A DNA stretch of 64,000 nucleotides from Virgibacillus profundi. GTDB lineage: Bacteria > Bacillota > Bacilli > Bacillales > Amphibacillaceae. The position numbers and the translations under genes were made by a program. A model generated the notes under the pieces. The model was not told the origin of the DNA. It worked only from the letters and a program-made list of their open reading frames with translations, and ran no database searches. Where the stretch lies: assembly GCF_002287375.1 (NCBI RefSeq), contig NZ_NPOA01000006.1:186001-250000 (forward strand), in the 5' to 3' direction. Below are positions 27,429 to 35,435 of this stretch, in pieces. Numbering within the stretch: the first letter of the stretch is position 1; every line of letters starts with the position of its first letter.

Positions 27429-28313
27429 CTAGCTAATACGCTCACTGTGTACTGTTTCTGAAATTGCGATATTCGCATCTTTTTTATACGCTTCTTGCAA
27501 TAGTCTAGTGATCTTTCCTGGTTCCCCATTGCCTATTTGACTGTTATCAACTTTAATTATTGGTGTAATTTCTGAAGTACTGCTGGATAAAAACATTTCG
27601 TCTGATAATGCAATATCTTCAACAGAGAAACCTTCTTCATTAAAAGGGATGTTTAGATCTTCGGTGAATGTTTCAATACGCATGCGTACACAGCCGTTCA
27701 AAATGTTATTTGCTACTGGATGTGTGTATATTTTACCATCCTTAACCATGTATACATTCGCTGCACTGCATTCTGTTACAAATCCATCTTTATGGAGAAC
27801 AGCTTCATAGCTGCCTTGCTCTTTTGCTTCTTGTTTTGCAAGTACGTTTGGAAGTAAGTTCAAACTCTTAATATAGCAATTTTCCCAGCGAATATCACGG
27901 TGGGTAATTGTAGAAACACCATTTTCCAAGGCTTCCAGATTACGAGATAAGTCCTGAATATATGCATAAATATTTGCAGGTACATTTACTGGAAATACAT
28001 GATCACGTGGGGCTGAACCACGAGATACCTGCAGATATACTTTTCCATCATTTTTCATGTTATTTTTCTCTAATAATTCGAGTAATAAATCAGTCAGTTC
28101 TTCTTTTGTAAATAAGAGTTTAATTTTAATTGCTTCTGCAGAGCGGAATAAGCGATCCACATGTTCTTTAAGTAAATAATATGAACCTTTGTAGATACGA
28201 ATTACTTCATATACACCATCACCAAACTGCAGTCCACGTTCCTCGTAAGGATATTTTAAATTTTCTCGATGTGTAAACTTTTCCTGGGTCATAATAATCG
28301 GATAAACAGACAT
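27429..28313 (-). CDS. dat: D-amino acid aminotransferase
   Basis: 294 residues, PLP class IV fold. K149 (CYIKSLNLLPNVLAKQEA) is the Schiff-base lysine, with the Glu/SAANVY PLP-contact segment (VTECSAANVYMV) further on. The sequence follows D-alanine transaminases rather than IlvE (short N-terminus; YEVIRIYKGSYYLLKEH). It supplies D-glutamate from D-alanine for peptidoglycan. Start ATG has GGGAGG upstream on the minus strand. Divergent from fnr; single-gene unit with its own terminator. Confidence 0.92.
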   Translation of the reverse strand: MSVYPIIMTQEKFTHRENLKYPYEERGLQFGDGVYEVIRIYKGSYYLLKEHVDRLFRSAEAIKIKLLFTKEELTDLLLELLEKNNMKNDGKVYLQVSRGSAPRDHVFPVNVPANIYAYIQDLSRNLEALENGVSTITHRDIRWENCYIKSLNLLPNVLAKQEAKEQGSYEAVLHKDGFVTECSAANVYMVKDGKIYTHPVANNILNGCVRMRIETFTEDLNIPFNEEGFSVEDIALSDEMFLSSSTSEITPIIKVDNSQIGNGEPGKITRLLQEAYKKDANIAISETVHSERIS

Positions 28314-28400
28314 TCTTTTCTTCGCCTCCCTAAGGTTATACCTATTCTATAACTTCTAATATATGTTGTAAATGGCTAATCATAGGTGCCTGAATGAAAG

Positions 28401-28443
28401 AGTGATAAATATCACAGATTTAAGTTTAATAATAGCTTATAAT
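28401..28443 (+). promoter_or_regulatory. Fnr box at -41.5 and -10 element of fnr
   Basis: AGTGA-TAAATA-TCACA (28401-28416) matches the Fnr site TGTGA-N6-TCACA with one difference. A -10 TATAAT lies at 28438-28443. With a start site ~7 nt beyond it (28450), the box centre falls at -41.5, the standard class-II activation position. No good -35 hexamer is present, as expected for an activated promoter. This predicts autoactivation without oxygen. Confidence 0.75.
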
Positions 28444-28474
28444 GGTAATTAAGTTGGAGAAGGGTTGGGATTGT

Positions 28475-29164
28475 ATGGAACCTTTATTAAATAGATTGGA
28501 TACATATGATTATGATATGCTGTTGGCTCATTCAAGGAAACTAGAAATTAAGAAGGGGAACATAATTTATAAAGAAGGCAGCCCTTCTAATTATTTATAT
28601 TTTATACTTAAAGGTCAGGTCCGTATTTATAAAGATTTGGGCCCTGGCAAAGAAATAACGATATTTACACGAAACAAAAATGACGGTTTTGGTGAAATTG
28701 GAATATTTAGTGGAGAAAAATATTCTAATACAGCTGAAGCAACGCAAAAAACGATACTTTATTATATTACTAAAAACGAAATTGAAAGTATTTTAGGGCA
28801 AAATGGAAAAATAGGCTTACAATTTACAAGATGGGTTGCGGAGTCACTGGAATCAAGTAAAGCAAAAATGCGTGATTACATAGCATTTGGTTCAGAAGGA
28901 GCAGTTGCGTCTGTATTTATACGGTACTCAAACATGTATGGCGTCGTAACAAAGGAAGGGATTCGCATTACTGAGCCGATTATGTTAAAAGAAGTAAGTA
29001 AGCAAATCGGTATTTCCAGGGAAACCGTAAGTCGTGTTGTAAATAAATGGAAAGAACAAGACATCGTAGCAAATGATAATAAATTTTTTTTGCTTAAGAA
29101 TATAAATTACTTTAAAAAAATATTAGTATGTGAAAAATGTGGAGTGGAGAATTGCATGTTGTAG
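28475..29164 (+). CDS. fnr: Anaerobic regulator Fnr with C-terminal iron-sulfur ligands
   Basis: 229 residues from the inner ATG; the in-frame ATG 33 nt upstream sits on the -10 region. It has a cNMP-binding-fold N-terminal domain (ILKGQVRIYKDL, GEIGIFSGEKYSNTAEA) and a Crp-type helix-turn-helix (VSKQIGISRETVSRVVNKW). The end carries CEKCGVENC (C219, C222, C227). This C-x2-C-x4-C spacing matches the cluster ligands of B. subtilis Fnr, where an internal Asp is the fourth ligand. It therefore senses oxygen through [4Fe-4S]. Its own promoter holds an Fnr box. Confidence 0.93.
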   Translation: MEPLLNRLDTYDYDMLLAHSRKLEIKKGNIIYKEGSPSNYLYFILKGQVRIYKDLGPGKEITIFTRNKNDGFGEIGIFSGEKYSNTAEATQKTILYYITKNEIESILGQNGKIGLQFTRWVAESLESSKAKMRDYIAFGSEGAVASVFIRYSNMYGVVTKEGIRITEPIMLKEVSKQIGISRETVSRVVNKWKEQDIVANDNKFFLLKNINYFKKILVCEKCGVENCML

Positions 29165-29180
29165 TGCTGGAGTTGTAAGG

Positions 29181-29325
29181 GCTGATCTGCCTGAGAGTGG
29201 TGGGGGCAACAGCTCGGGAGGAACATCTGCACGAGCTTAGGGACATCAGCTCGAGAGCGAAAACATCAGCCCGAGAACAAAAACATCTTCTTGAGATCAG
29301 AAAAGTCAGCAATAAACAAAAAAAG
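29181..29325 (+). repeat. Degenerate 20-bp array after fnr
   Basis: The motif (G/A)CATC(A/T)GC(C/T)CGAG recurs with its GC/TC ending at 29190, 29213, 29230, 29250, 29270, 29290 and 29310, so the last five steps are exactly 20 bp and the first two sum to 40. A clean unit is ACATCAGCCCGAGAACAAAA. The array starts ~17 nt after the fnr stop and ends before the tRNA promoter region. It belongs to the family also seen at 26.6 and 45.1 kb. Confidence 0.85.
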
Positions 29326-29419
29326 TCGAAAAAAGTAAAATTTCCTATTGATTTGTTTGAAAGTAATTGATATAATTGTTCTTGCATTCAAAAATAAATG
29401 TAGCACATCTTAATTAGAT

Positions 29420-29493
29420 GCGGGTGTAGTTTAGTGGTAAAACCTCAGCCTTCCAAGCTGATGATGAGGGTTCGATTCCCTTCACCCGCTCCA
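29420..29493 (+). tRNA. tRNA-Gly (anticodon TCC)
   Basis: 74-nt cloverleaf including encoded CCA. The acceptor stem GCGGGTG pairs with CACCCGC, the anticodon arm TCAGC-CTTCCAA-GCTGA places TCC at 34-36, and the T arm GAGGGTTCGATTCCCTTC is standard. It stands alone and is followed by a terminator. The upstream segment TTGTTTGAAAGTAATTGATATAATTG includes a -10 TATAAT at ~29370. Confidence 0.97.
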
Positions 29494-29503
29494 TACATAT
29501 GTC

Positions 29504-29550
29504 TTAACGCAGTATCTCGTAGTTTTGTGTACGAGGTGTTGCGTTTTTAA
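29504..29550 (+). terminator. Intrinsic terminator after tRNA-Gly
   Basis: Long stem AACGCA...CTCGTA pairing with TACGAG...TGCGTT, then T5. Confidence 0.85.
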
Positions 29551-29646
29551 TTTGCAATTTAAATTTTGCATGCATACCTCTTCACTTGAACTCACACTTT
29601 TGCTCGTAGTATTCTTAAAGCAAACCACAATATGTGAGGGATTCTT

Positions 29647-31350
29647 ATGGAAAATTTACTTCAGCAATTAAAACAACTTGATAATAAAGGCTATAAGGCT
29701 TATAAAAGTGTTCAAGGTCACTACAACTATGATGATTTTGATTTATATATAGACTACGTGCAGGGTGATCCGTTTGCGGCACCTTCAAAGATTCGTGTCA
29801 CAATTCCGCAGCAAAAACGCCTAATTGCAAATGAATGGTTGGAAACATACGCCAGAAAAGTTGCAACTGAGGATGTATTTGCACGTAAAGTTGGCGAGAC
29901 AGTTACTAACCAACAATTCTCAATCAAGGGCTCTGGTAAGAGTGGTGTCATTTTATTCGATCAACCAGGGCAGGAGATTCTGGAGCGAAGTGCCGTTCAA
30001 ATTAATTCCGAATCCATAACAGTTTGTATATCAGTAGGTCTGCCGGCTAATGGACGGAGAATTAACGGAAGGGAAGCAGAAAAATTATTTGCCCAGGCGA
30101 TTCCGTGGATTATAAAGAATTCAATTTTTACTATAACGGATGACGAAATTCACAATGCAATTAAGCTTGCTGATCAACAAGAGGCCATTCGAAAGCATAT
30201 AAATAAAAATAACTGGATAGCGTTTATTGCAAATGGAGCAATTTTGCCTAGGGAAAGTGGTGTTAGCAATAGACCGCTGGAAAATGCAGTGGCATTTCAA
30301 AGTCCTGCTGAAAATGAAGTAACGATCCCGATTCCACATCAGTCCGAAGCGATAAAAGGAATGGCAATCAAAAAAGGCATCACTTTAATTGTTGGCGGTG
30401 GCTATCATGGAAAAAGCACTATTCTAAAAGCAATCGAACGTGGTGTCTATTCCCATACAAAAGGGGATGGACGCGAATATGTTTTGACAGATCCTGATGC
30501 TGTTAAAATCCGGGCGGAAGATGGTAGGAAAGTTACCGGGGTAAATATTTCCCCATTTATAAATAATCTACCTCATAAACAGGACACTGAGTTTTTCACA
30601 ACTGAGAATGCAAGTGGAAGTACATCACAGGCAGCTAATGTTATGGAAGCGTTGGAGGTTGGTGCAACAACATTGCTGATTGATGAGGATACAAGTGCAA
30701 CAAACTTTATGATTCGCGACCAGCGCATGCAGCAATTAGTGAGCAAAGATAAGGAGCCAATCACGCCATTTATTGGTAAAATAAAACAAATGAATGATGA
30801 GCATGGTGTGTCGACAATACTTGTAATGGGTGGTTCAGGCGATTACTTTGCAACAGCAGATACCGTCATTATGATGGAGGGATATACTCCTCATAATGTA
30901 ACGCTTGAAGCAAATGAAATAATGAAAAAGTATCCGTTAGAGCGTGATACTTTTTTAAAGGGTTCGTTTGGTTCTATTAGCCAGCGATATTTTCAGCAAT
31001 CCTCCCTGCAAACGAAAAAGGGAAATCGTGCAAAGGTGCAAGCAAAAGGATTAAAGAAAATTTTAATGGGAAGAATGGAAATTGCTTTTGAGGATACAGA
31101 ACAGCTTGTTGACGATTCTCAGACACGTATGATTGCTGAAATCATTCAGTACTTAGATCGGACAAATGGACTGGAGACAGCATCATTAAAAGAGCTTTTG
31201 GATAAAATCGAGCGGCAGATGAATCAAAAAGGATTAGCATCTTTTACTATATTTAAAGCGCAGCACCCAGGAGATATTGCACGGCCACGCAGGTACGAGA
31301 TTGCGGCTGTGTTAAATCGAATGCGAACAGCAAAAGTAAAACAGAAATAG
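29647..31350 (+). CDS. Predicted ABC-class ATPase (COG3044)
   Basis: 567 residues. A Walker A variant GGGYHGKST lies at ~250-258. A conserved LIDEDTSATNFMIRDQRMQ segment follows, which serves as Walker B with signature-like residues, then TILVMGGSGDYF. These mark the 'predicted ATPase of the ABC class' found in many bacteria and lacking any transporter partner. No membrane segments. Function is unknown. It is followed 10 nt later by queG and probably shares its transcript. The start is the ATG after GTGAGGGATTCTT. Confidence 0.88.
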   Translation: MENLLQQLKQLDNKGYKAYKSVQGHYNYDDFDLYIDYVQGDPFAAPSKIRVTIPQQKRLIANEWLETYARKVATEDVFARKVGETVTNQQFSIKGSGKSGVILFDQPGQEILERSAVQINSESITVCISVGLPANGRRINGREAEKLFAQAIPWIIKNSIFTITDDEIHNAIKLADQQEAIRKHINKNNWIAFIANGAILPRESGVSNRPLENAVAFQSPAENEVTIPIPHQSEAIKGMAIKKGITLIVGGGYHGKSTILKAIERGVYSHTKGDGREYVLTDPDAVKIRAEDGRKVTGVNISPFINNLPHKQDTEFFTTENASGSTSQAANVMEALEVGATTLLIDEDTSATNFMIRDQRMQQLVSKDKEPITPFIGKIKQMNDEHGVSTILVMGGSGDYFATADTVIMMEGYTPHNVTLEANEIMKKYPLERDTFLKGSFGSISQRYFQQSSLQTKKGNRAKVQAKGLKKILMGRMEIAFEDTEQLVDDSQTRMIAEIIQYLDRTNGLETASLKELLDKIERQMNQKGLASFTIFKAQHPGDIARPRRYEIAAVLNRMRTAKVKQK

Positions 31351-31366
31351 AAGGGAGGACGTGCCG

Positions 31367-32512
31367 ATGAATACCGAACAGCTTAAACAGGAAATAATTG
31401 ATTACAGCAAAGAAATAGGTATTGATAAAATTGGCTTTGCCTCTGCTGATGTATTTGGTGAATTAAAGGAAAGGCTGAAGCGGCAGCAGTCATTGAAATA
31501 TCAATCGGGATTTGAGAAGGGCTCTGTAGAAGAACGAACAGAGCCGCAGCGTTTATTACCGGAAGCCCAGTCAATACTTTCCATTGCTATTGCTTATCCA
31601 ACACGGATGGAAAATGCACCAAAAGGCACGAAAGAAGATCGGCGTGGTATATTTGCCCGTGCCTCGTGGGGAATTGATTATCATGTTGTTTTACGTGATC
31701 GACTGGAGAAGCTTTCTGCCTTCATCCAAGAAAAAGTTCCGGATGTACAAAATAAAGTAATGGTTGATACCGGCGAGCTTTCAGATAGAGCTGTTGCTGA
31801 ACGTGCCGGGATTGGATTTAGCGGAAAAAACACTGCCATCATTACCCCGGAGTTTGGTTCTTTTGTTTATTTGGGTGAGTTAATAACGAATATCCCATTT
31901 GTGCCAGATGAGCCTGTTGAAGATAGCTGTGGGGACTGTACAAAATGTCTCGATGCATGTCCAACAGGTGCGCTTGTACAAGGAGGGCAATTAAATGCCC
32001 AGCGCTGTATTGCATTTTTAACCCAAACGAAGGATTTTCTGCCGGATGAATTTCGAACAAAAATTGGGAATCGGGTATATGGCTGTGATACATGTCAGGT
32101 TGTTTGTCCAAGAAATAAAAAAATAGATTTTCATATACATCCGGAATTCGAACCGGAAAATGAAATTGCCAAACCAAAACTAAAGCCAATGCTAAGAATT
32201 TCAAATCGAGAATTCAAAGAAACTTACGGTCATATTGCTGGTTCGTGGCGGGGGAAAAAGCCTTTGCAGCGTAATGCATTGATCGCACTTGCGCATTTCA
32301 GGGATGAAACTGCAGTTGAGGAAATAATTGCTGTTCTGACAAACGATCCAAGACCGGTTATTCGCGGAACAGCTGCCTGGGCTCTTGGTAAAATTGGTAC
32401 AGAAAAAGCTTACGAGGCAATCAAATCAGCAATGGAAAAAGAACAGGATGAACAGGTTTTATATGAAATGGAAAAAGGATTGGATTTTGAAAAAGAGCTG
32501 TCCCTTAAATAA
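31367..32512 (+). CDS. queG: Epoxyqueuosine reductase
   Basis: 381 residues from the ATG 8 nt after GGGAGG; a GTG two codons earlier is too close to that site. The two ferredoxin-like cluster motifs, CGDCTKCLDACPTGAL and CDTCQVVCP, and the B12-binding/catalytic N-terminal domain (VDTGELSDRAVAERAG) mark QueG. A C-terminal HEAT/PBS-like repeat (~310-375: AVEEIIAVLTNDPRPVIRG) is common in this form. It reduces epoxyqueuosine to queuosine in tRNA and needs cobalamin. Confidence 0.95.
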   Translation: MNTEQLKQEIIDYSKEIGIDKIGFASADVFGELKERLKRQQSLKYQSGFEKGSVEERTEPQRLLPEAQSILSIAIAYPTRMENAPKGTKEDRRGIFARASWGIDYHVVLRDRLEKLSAFIQEKVPDVQNKVMVDTGELSDRAVAERAGIGFSGKNTAIITPEFGSFVYLGELITNIPFVPDEPVEDSCGDCTKCLDACPTGALVQGGQLNAQRCIAFLTQTKDFLPDEFRTKIGNRVYGCDTCQVVCPRNKKIDFHIHPEFEPENEIAKPKLKPMLRISNREFKETYGHIAGSWRGKKPLQRNALIALAHFRDETAVEEIIAVLTNDPRPVIRGTAAWALGKIGTEKAYEAIKSAMEKEQDEQVLYEMEKGLDFEKELSLK

Positions 32513-32597
32513 TCATGAAACCTTTTGCTCCCTCCTTCGTAGATTATAGTATAGATGAAAATAGAGGAACATAATAATTTACAAAGGGGTCAATTTT

Positions 32598-32888
32598 ATG
32601 AAAAAGTCCTTTTTCATCAGCTGTGGTCTGGCATTTATTCTATTATCGCTTGGATATTTTACGAATGACCCACAATTTTATGGGTCCATCGCACTTGGAA
32701 TTGCAGTAATTGCCTTTTTAATTGGTGGTTTGACTAGTGGAGCATTCATTAGTGGGCGTCAATTACAGGTTAATTTTCATACGGAGAGTAAGGAAGACCG
32801 ATCAAGACGAACGAAAGTTTCTTTGATTGCAGGGACATTTGCGCTTCCTATCTTTTTTGTAGGTATATTGCTGTATTTATACTTTTAG
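32598..32888 (+). CDS. DUF5316 small membrane protein
   Basis: 96 residues with three hydrophobic segments (~5-17, ~28-50 and ~74-95) and a short hydrophilic loop (NFHTESKEDRSRRTK) between the second and third. The layout and length fit the DUF5316 family of Firmicutes, of unknown function. The start ATG follows AAAGGGGTCAATTTT. It lies between queG and an amidase gene. Confidence 0.72.
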   Translation: MKKSFFISCGLAFILLSLGYFTNDPQFYGSIALGIAVIAFLIGGLTSGAFISGRQLQVNFHTESKEDRSRRTKVSLIAGTFALPIFFVGILLYLYF

Positions 32889-32956
32889 ATTATCCATTTA
32901 TAGGAAGCCAACGTAGATGAAGCAATACATTTAATGAACATAAGACTATTGCCAAG

Positions 32957-32993
32957 CCTTCTCTCCATATACTTTTTATGGAGGGGATTTTTT
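32957..32993 (+). promoter_or_regulatory. Hairpin that includes the amidase ribosome binding site
   Basis: CCTTCTCTCCAT (32957-32968) can pair with ATGGAGGGGA (32979-32988), followed by T6. The right arm is also the Shine-Dalgarno sequence of the next gene. It could terminate transcription or hide the ribosome binding site. Confidence 0.55.
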
Positions 32994-33836
32994 ATGGAAA
33001 AATTAAAGAGGTTGTGGCTGGATTTTTTTCAATCGGAACGTACTGCTGATTGGTGGGGCAGAAAAAAGGATATGTGTAAAAAGCGTGATACGGAGATCGT
33101 TCGGATTCAGGGTGATGGACATATTTTTTCAAAAATACGCTATGATAACGAATGGGTATATCATTATTTGCTTCATGTCTCTTTTTTTATGAAGCAAGGG
33201 GATCATTTCCATCTGGAGGAGCAGGTAATTCCATATCAATTCCGCTTAAAAAATGGGGAAGTTGTAAATCATAAAGAAATAGAACCTATATTACAGCAGG
33301 AAAGTGCACCATCGATATTACCGGATGATACACGAAACGATTTAGAAGAAAGATTTTCATATGATCGCCAGGCAGCTGTACAATATGCTGAACGGTGGTG
33401 GAATAGTTATAATCCTGATTATAGGAAATTTGATGTGGACTGCACGAATTATATATCACAATGTTTACGTGCAGGGGGGGCACCCATGCATGGGGCTCCT
33501 GATAGAAGCCGTGGTTGGTGGTATTCAGGTGATAACTGGAGTTTCAGCTGGGCAGTTGCTCATTCCTTAAGGTGGTATTTAAGTGGTTCCACGAAAGGGT
33601 TGCAGGGTAAGGAAGTTCAAAGTGCTGAGGAGCTAATTCCGGGTGATGTTATATGTTATGATTTTCAAGGTGACGGCAGGTGGGATCATAATACGATTGT
33701 TGTGGCGAAGGACGCATATGGTATGCCGCTGGTTAATGCGCATACGGATAATAGTCGTAATCGATACTGGTCCTATGAAGATTCTACTGCCTGGACCTCG
33801 GACATTCAGTATAAATTTTTCCGGATTGGTGAGTAA
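32994..33836 (+). CDS. Amidase_6-domain protein
   Basis: 280 residues from the ATG after GGAGGGGATTTTTT; the frame continues 60 nt upstream into the hairpin. The N-terminal ~110 residues are unassigned. Residues ~115-275 match the putative amidase domain PF12671: DCTNYISQCLRAGG (catalytic Cys), a Trp-rich segment GWWYSGDNWSFSWA, and WDHNTIV (His), ending VNAHTDNSRNRYW. Relatives are found in spore-forming bacteria, and cell-wall peptide hydrolysis is suspected. No signal peptide is visible, so it is probably cytoplasmic or forespore-located. Confidence 0.85.
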   Translation: MEKLKRLWLDFFQSERTADWWGRKKDMCKKRDTEIVRIQGDGHIFSKIRYDNEWVYHYLLHVSFFMKQGDHFHLEEQVIPYQFRLKNGEVVNHKEIEPILQQESAPSILPDDTRNDLEERFSYDRQAAVQYAERWWNSYNPDYRKFDVDCTNYISQCLRAGGAPMHGAPDRSRGWWYSGDNWSFSWAVAHSLRWYLSGSTKGLQGKEVQSAEELIPGDVICYDFQGDGRWDHNTIVVAKDAYGMPLVNAHTDNSRNRYWSYEDSTAWTSDIQYKFFRIGE

Positions 33837-33885
33837 AAGTGGTATAATAATAGGGTACTTTTAAGATAGTAAGGAGAATGAGAAA

Positions 33886-34359
33886 GTGAGTTTACATGTA
33901 GTATTATTTCAACCGGAGATCCCTGCAAATACGGGAAATATTGCGAGAACATGCCTGGCAACAGATACAACACTTCATTTAATTCATCCACTTGGATTTT
34001 CAACAGATGATAAAATGCTGCGCCGTGCAGGCTTGGACTATTGGAAAAATGTTGATATCAAAGAATATGATTCGATTGAGGATTTGTATAAGACGTATCC
34101 TAAAGGATCTTACTATTATATAGAAAACTTCGGTACAAAGCATTATACGGATTTAGTGTTTAATAGTGTTGAAGAGGATTTATTTTTCGTTTTTGGCAGA
34201 GAAACAAATGGTATTCCAAAAGAATTGCTGATAGGTAAAGAAGATAGCTGTCTTAGAGTTCATATGAATGATAAAGTACGCTCATTGAACTTATCTAATA
34301 CAGCAGCAATTATTATTTATGAAGCATTAAGGCAGCAGGGATTTCCTGAGTTGACTTAA
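33886..34359 (+). CDS. trmL: tRNA (cytidine/uridine-34) 2'-O-methyltransferase
   Basis: 157 residues from GTG with AAGGAG upstream. SPOUT-class signatures include EIPANTGNIARTCLAT at the start, DLFFVFGRETNGIPKELL and the C-terminal knot VRSLNLSNTAAIIIYEALRQ. It methylates the wobble ribose of tRNA-Leu isoacceptors in studied relatives (TrmL/CspR). Promoter-like GGTATAATAATAG lies 30-45 nt upstream. Confidence 0.93.
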   Translation: MSLHVVLFQPEIPANTGNIARTCLATDTTLHLIHPLGFSTDDKMLRRAGLDYWKNVDIKEYDSIEDLYKTYPKGSYYYIENFGTKHYTDLVFNSVEEDLFFVFGRETNGIPKELLIGKEDSCLRVHMNDKVRSLNLSNTAAIIIYEALRQQGFPELT

Positions 34360-34441
34360 AAGAAGGCTCTATTCCTGAGTTTTTGTTGCTTTTTAATCTT
34401 CTCAGTGGATATAAAAGACAAAGTATGAGCTTGTTTTTTTC

Positions 34442-34621
34442 GCTGCGGACCGTTGCGGACCGTTGCGGACCTTAGGGCACGGCTTCAGCCTCCTCGCGGA
34501 AGGTCACCGCTGCGGGGTCTTCAGACACGTGCTATTCACGCAGGACAAGGAAAGCTCCGGCAGCATTACATCGCACGAAGAAAATTGGTCTGTATTTTCG
34601 AGGAGTCAACGGTCCTTCGCT
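34442..34621 (-). repeat. Bacillaceae-type intergenic repeat, left inverted copy
   Basis: On the minus strand this copy reads AGCGAAGGA...CGTGCGATGT...CTTCCTTGTCCTGCG...GACCCCG...GAGGAGGCT...CCCTAAGGTCCGCA, matching the right copy at 34700-34862. The outer edge adds a 10-bp direct repeat: (G/C)TTGCGGACC three times at 34442-34472. Similar GC-rich 'cgaggaggctcaccagccgcc' elements are common between genes in Bacillaceae genomes (from memory). Open frames across it are not coding. Confidence 0.8.
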
Positions 34622-34699
34622 CCAAACAACCGCCACAAATGTGCTAGTATTTGTTTGAATTAATCAAGAATTTTTTACGAAGTTACAAAGCACAATTCT

Positions 34700-34862
34700 A
34701 GCGAAGGAAACACATTGAAGACTCCTTGAAAAAGAAAAACACTTTTTCTGCGTGCGATGTTTCGCTTACGTAGCCTTCCTTGTCCTGCGGGAGGAAAGGC
34801 ATAGGTGAGACCCCGGAGTGCGTAGCACGAGGAGGCTCACCAGCCGCCCTAAGGTCCGCAAA
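34700..34862 (+). repeat. Bacillaceae-type intergenic repeat, right copy
   Basis: Same element as 34442-34621 in opposite orientation, with a 78-nt spacer between them. Recognisable blocks are CGTGCGATGT, CCTTCCTTGTCCTGCG, GTGAGACCCCGGAG, GAGGAGGCTCACCAGCCGCC and CTAAGGTCCGCA. Together the copies could form a very long stem in RNA or single-stranded DNA. The rest of the 34360-35020 gap holds nothing else I recognise except the terminator at its right end. Confidence 0.8.
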
Positions 34863-34973
34863 ATGTGTTTCCGTAGCGGTCAATGAGACCTGCCACCATT
34901 GATTTTACGTCTTCTTTTATATCCTTTGTGGGAAGAGTAAATGTCGTCGTGCTCAATCTTTTAGAAAACAACT

Positions 34974-35018
34974 AAAAAAACCGTCCTGTGTTTTATGAAC
35001 AACAGGACGGTTTTTGTG
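34974..35018 (-). terminator. Intrinsic terminator of the small lipoprotein gene
   Basis: Stem AACCGTCCTGT with its complement ACAGGACGGTT; on the minus strand it ends in T6. It lies 5 nt past the small gene's stop. Confidence 0.9.
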
Positions 35019-35022
35019 ATTT

Positions 35023-35124
35023 CTATTGATTTTTTCTCGGTACACCTGGTTTTGCATCGTAACCAGAAGTGAAGCAGGACACTAAAAAAGTAATCATTAC
35101 ACCAAATAGCAATAGTAATTTCAT
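35023..35124 (-). CDS. 33-residue putative lipoprotein
   Basis: A complete small gene: promoter TTCACA-N17-TATAAT, AAAGGAGGAAG ribosome binding site 7 nt before the ATG, 33 codons, stop, then a strong terminator. The peptide has a hydrophobic signal (MKLLLLFGVMITF) and lipobox LVSC (Cys17), leaving a 17-residue lipidated tail FTSGYDAKPGVPRKNQ after the Cys. I do not recognise a family. The full set of expression signals argues that it is real. Likely anchored on the outer face of the membrane. Confidence 0.75.
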   Translation of the reverse strand: MKLLLLFGVMITFLVSCFTSGYDAKPGVPRKNQ

Positions 35125-35181
35125 GCGGACTTCCTCCTTTTATATCTATGTAAAACGAATATATATTTTAATTATGCCCTT

Positions 35182-35210
35182 ATTATACCTAAAAAATTTC
35201 AAATTGTGAA
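35182..35210 (-). promoter_or_regulatory. Sigma-A promoter of the small lipoprotein gene
   Basis: Minus-strand TTCACA (35210-35205), 17-nt spacer, TATAAT (35187-35182), 58 nt before the start codon. Confidence 0.72.
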
Positions 35211-35311
35211 TACATACCTTCATTTTTAGCGAAAAAGTCACATTATGGAGCTGTTTTTTTAACAAGAAAATTCAAACAAATTTTATTCTTCCATAAAGGT
35301 CATCGGATATA

Positions 35312-35350
35312 TTGTTTCATCAATTAAAATAAGGTATATTAGTTGATGAA
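35312..35350 (+). promoter_or_regulatory. odhA promoter with inverted repeat
   Basis: TTGTTT (35312-35317), 17-nt spacer, TATATT (35335-35340). TTCATCAA (35316-35323) and TTGATGAA (35343-35350) form an 8-bp inverted repeat that straddles the promoter, so a repressor site is plausible. Confidence 0.55.
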
Positions 35351-35435
35351 GCTATGAGACAGTTCTATAATAAATATGGAGCGCAGGAAAGCGTTACATA
35401 AAGGAAAATGTTTACATCTACTGGGGGTATCTAAC

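Noticed and set aside
29112-29387. 91-codon minus-strand ORF after fnr
   Set aside because: Lies over the 20-bp array and the end of fnr; Ser/Cys/Leu composition reflects the repeat.
34453-34883. Three short ORFs in the GC-rich inverted repeat
   Set aside because: Open frames are explained by the repeat sequence; copies of such elements elsewhere are non-coding as far as I know.
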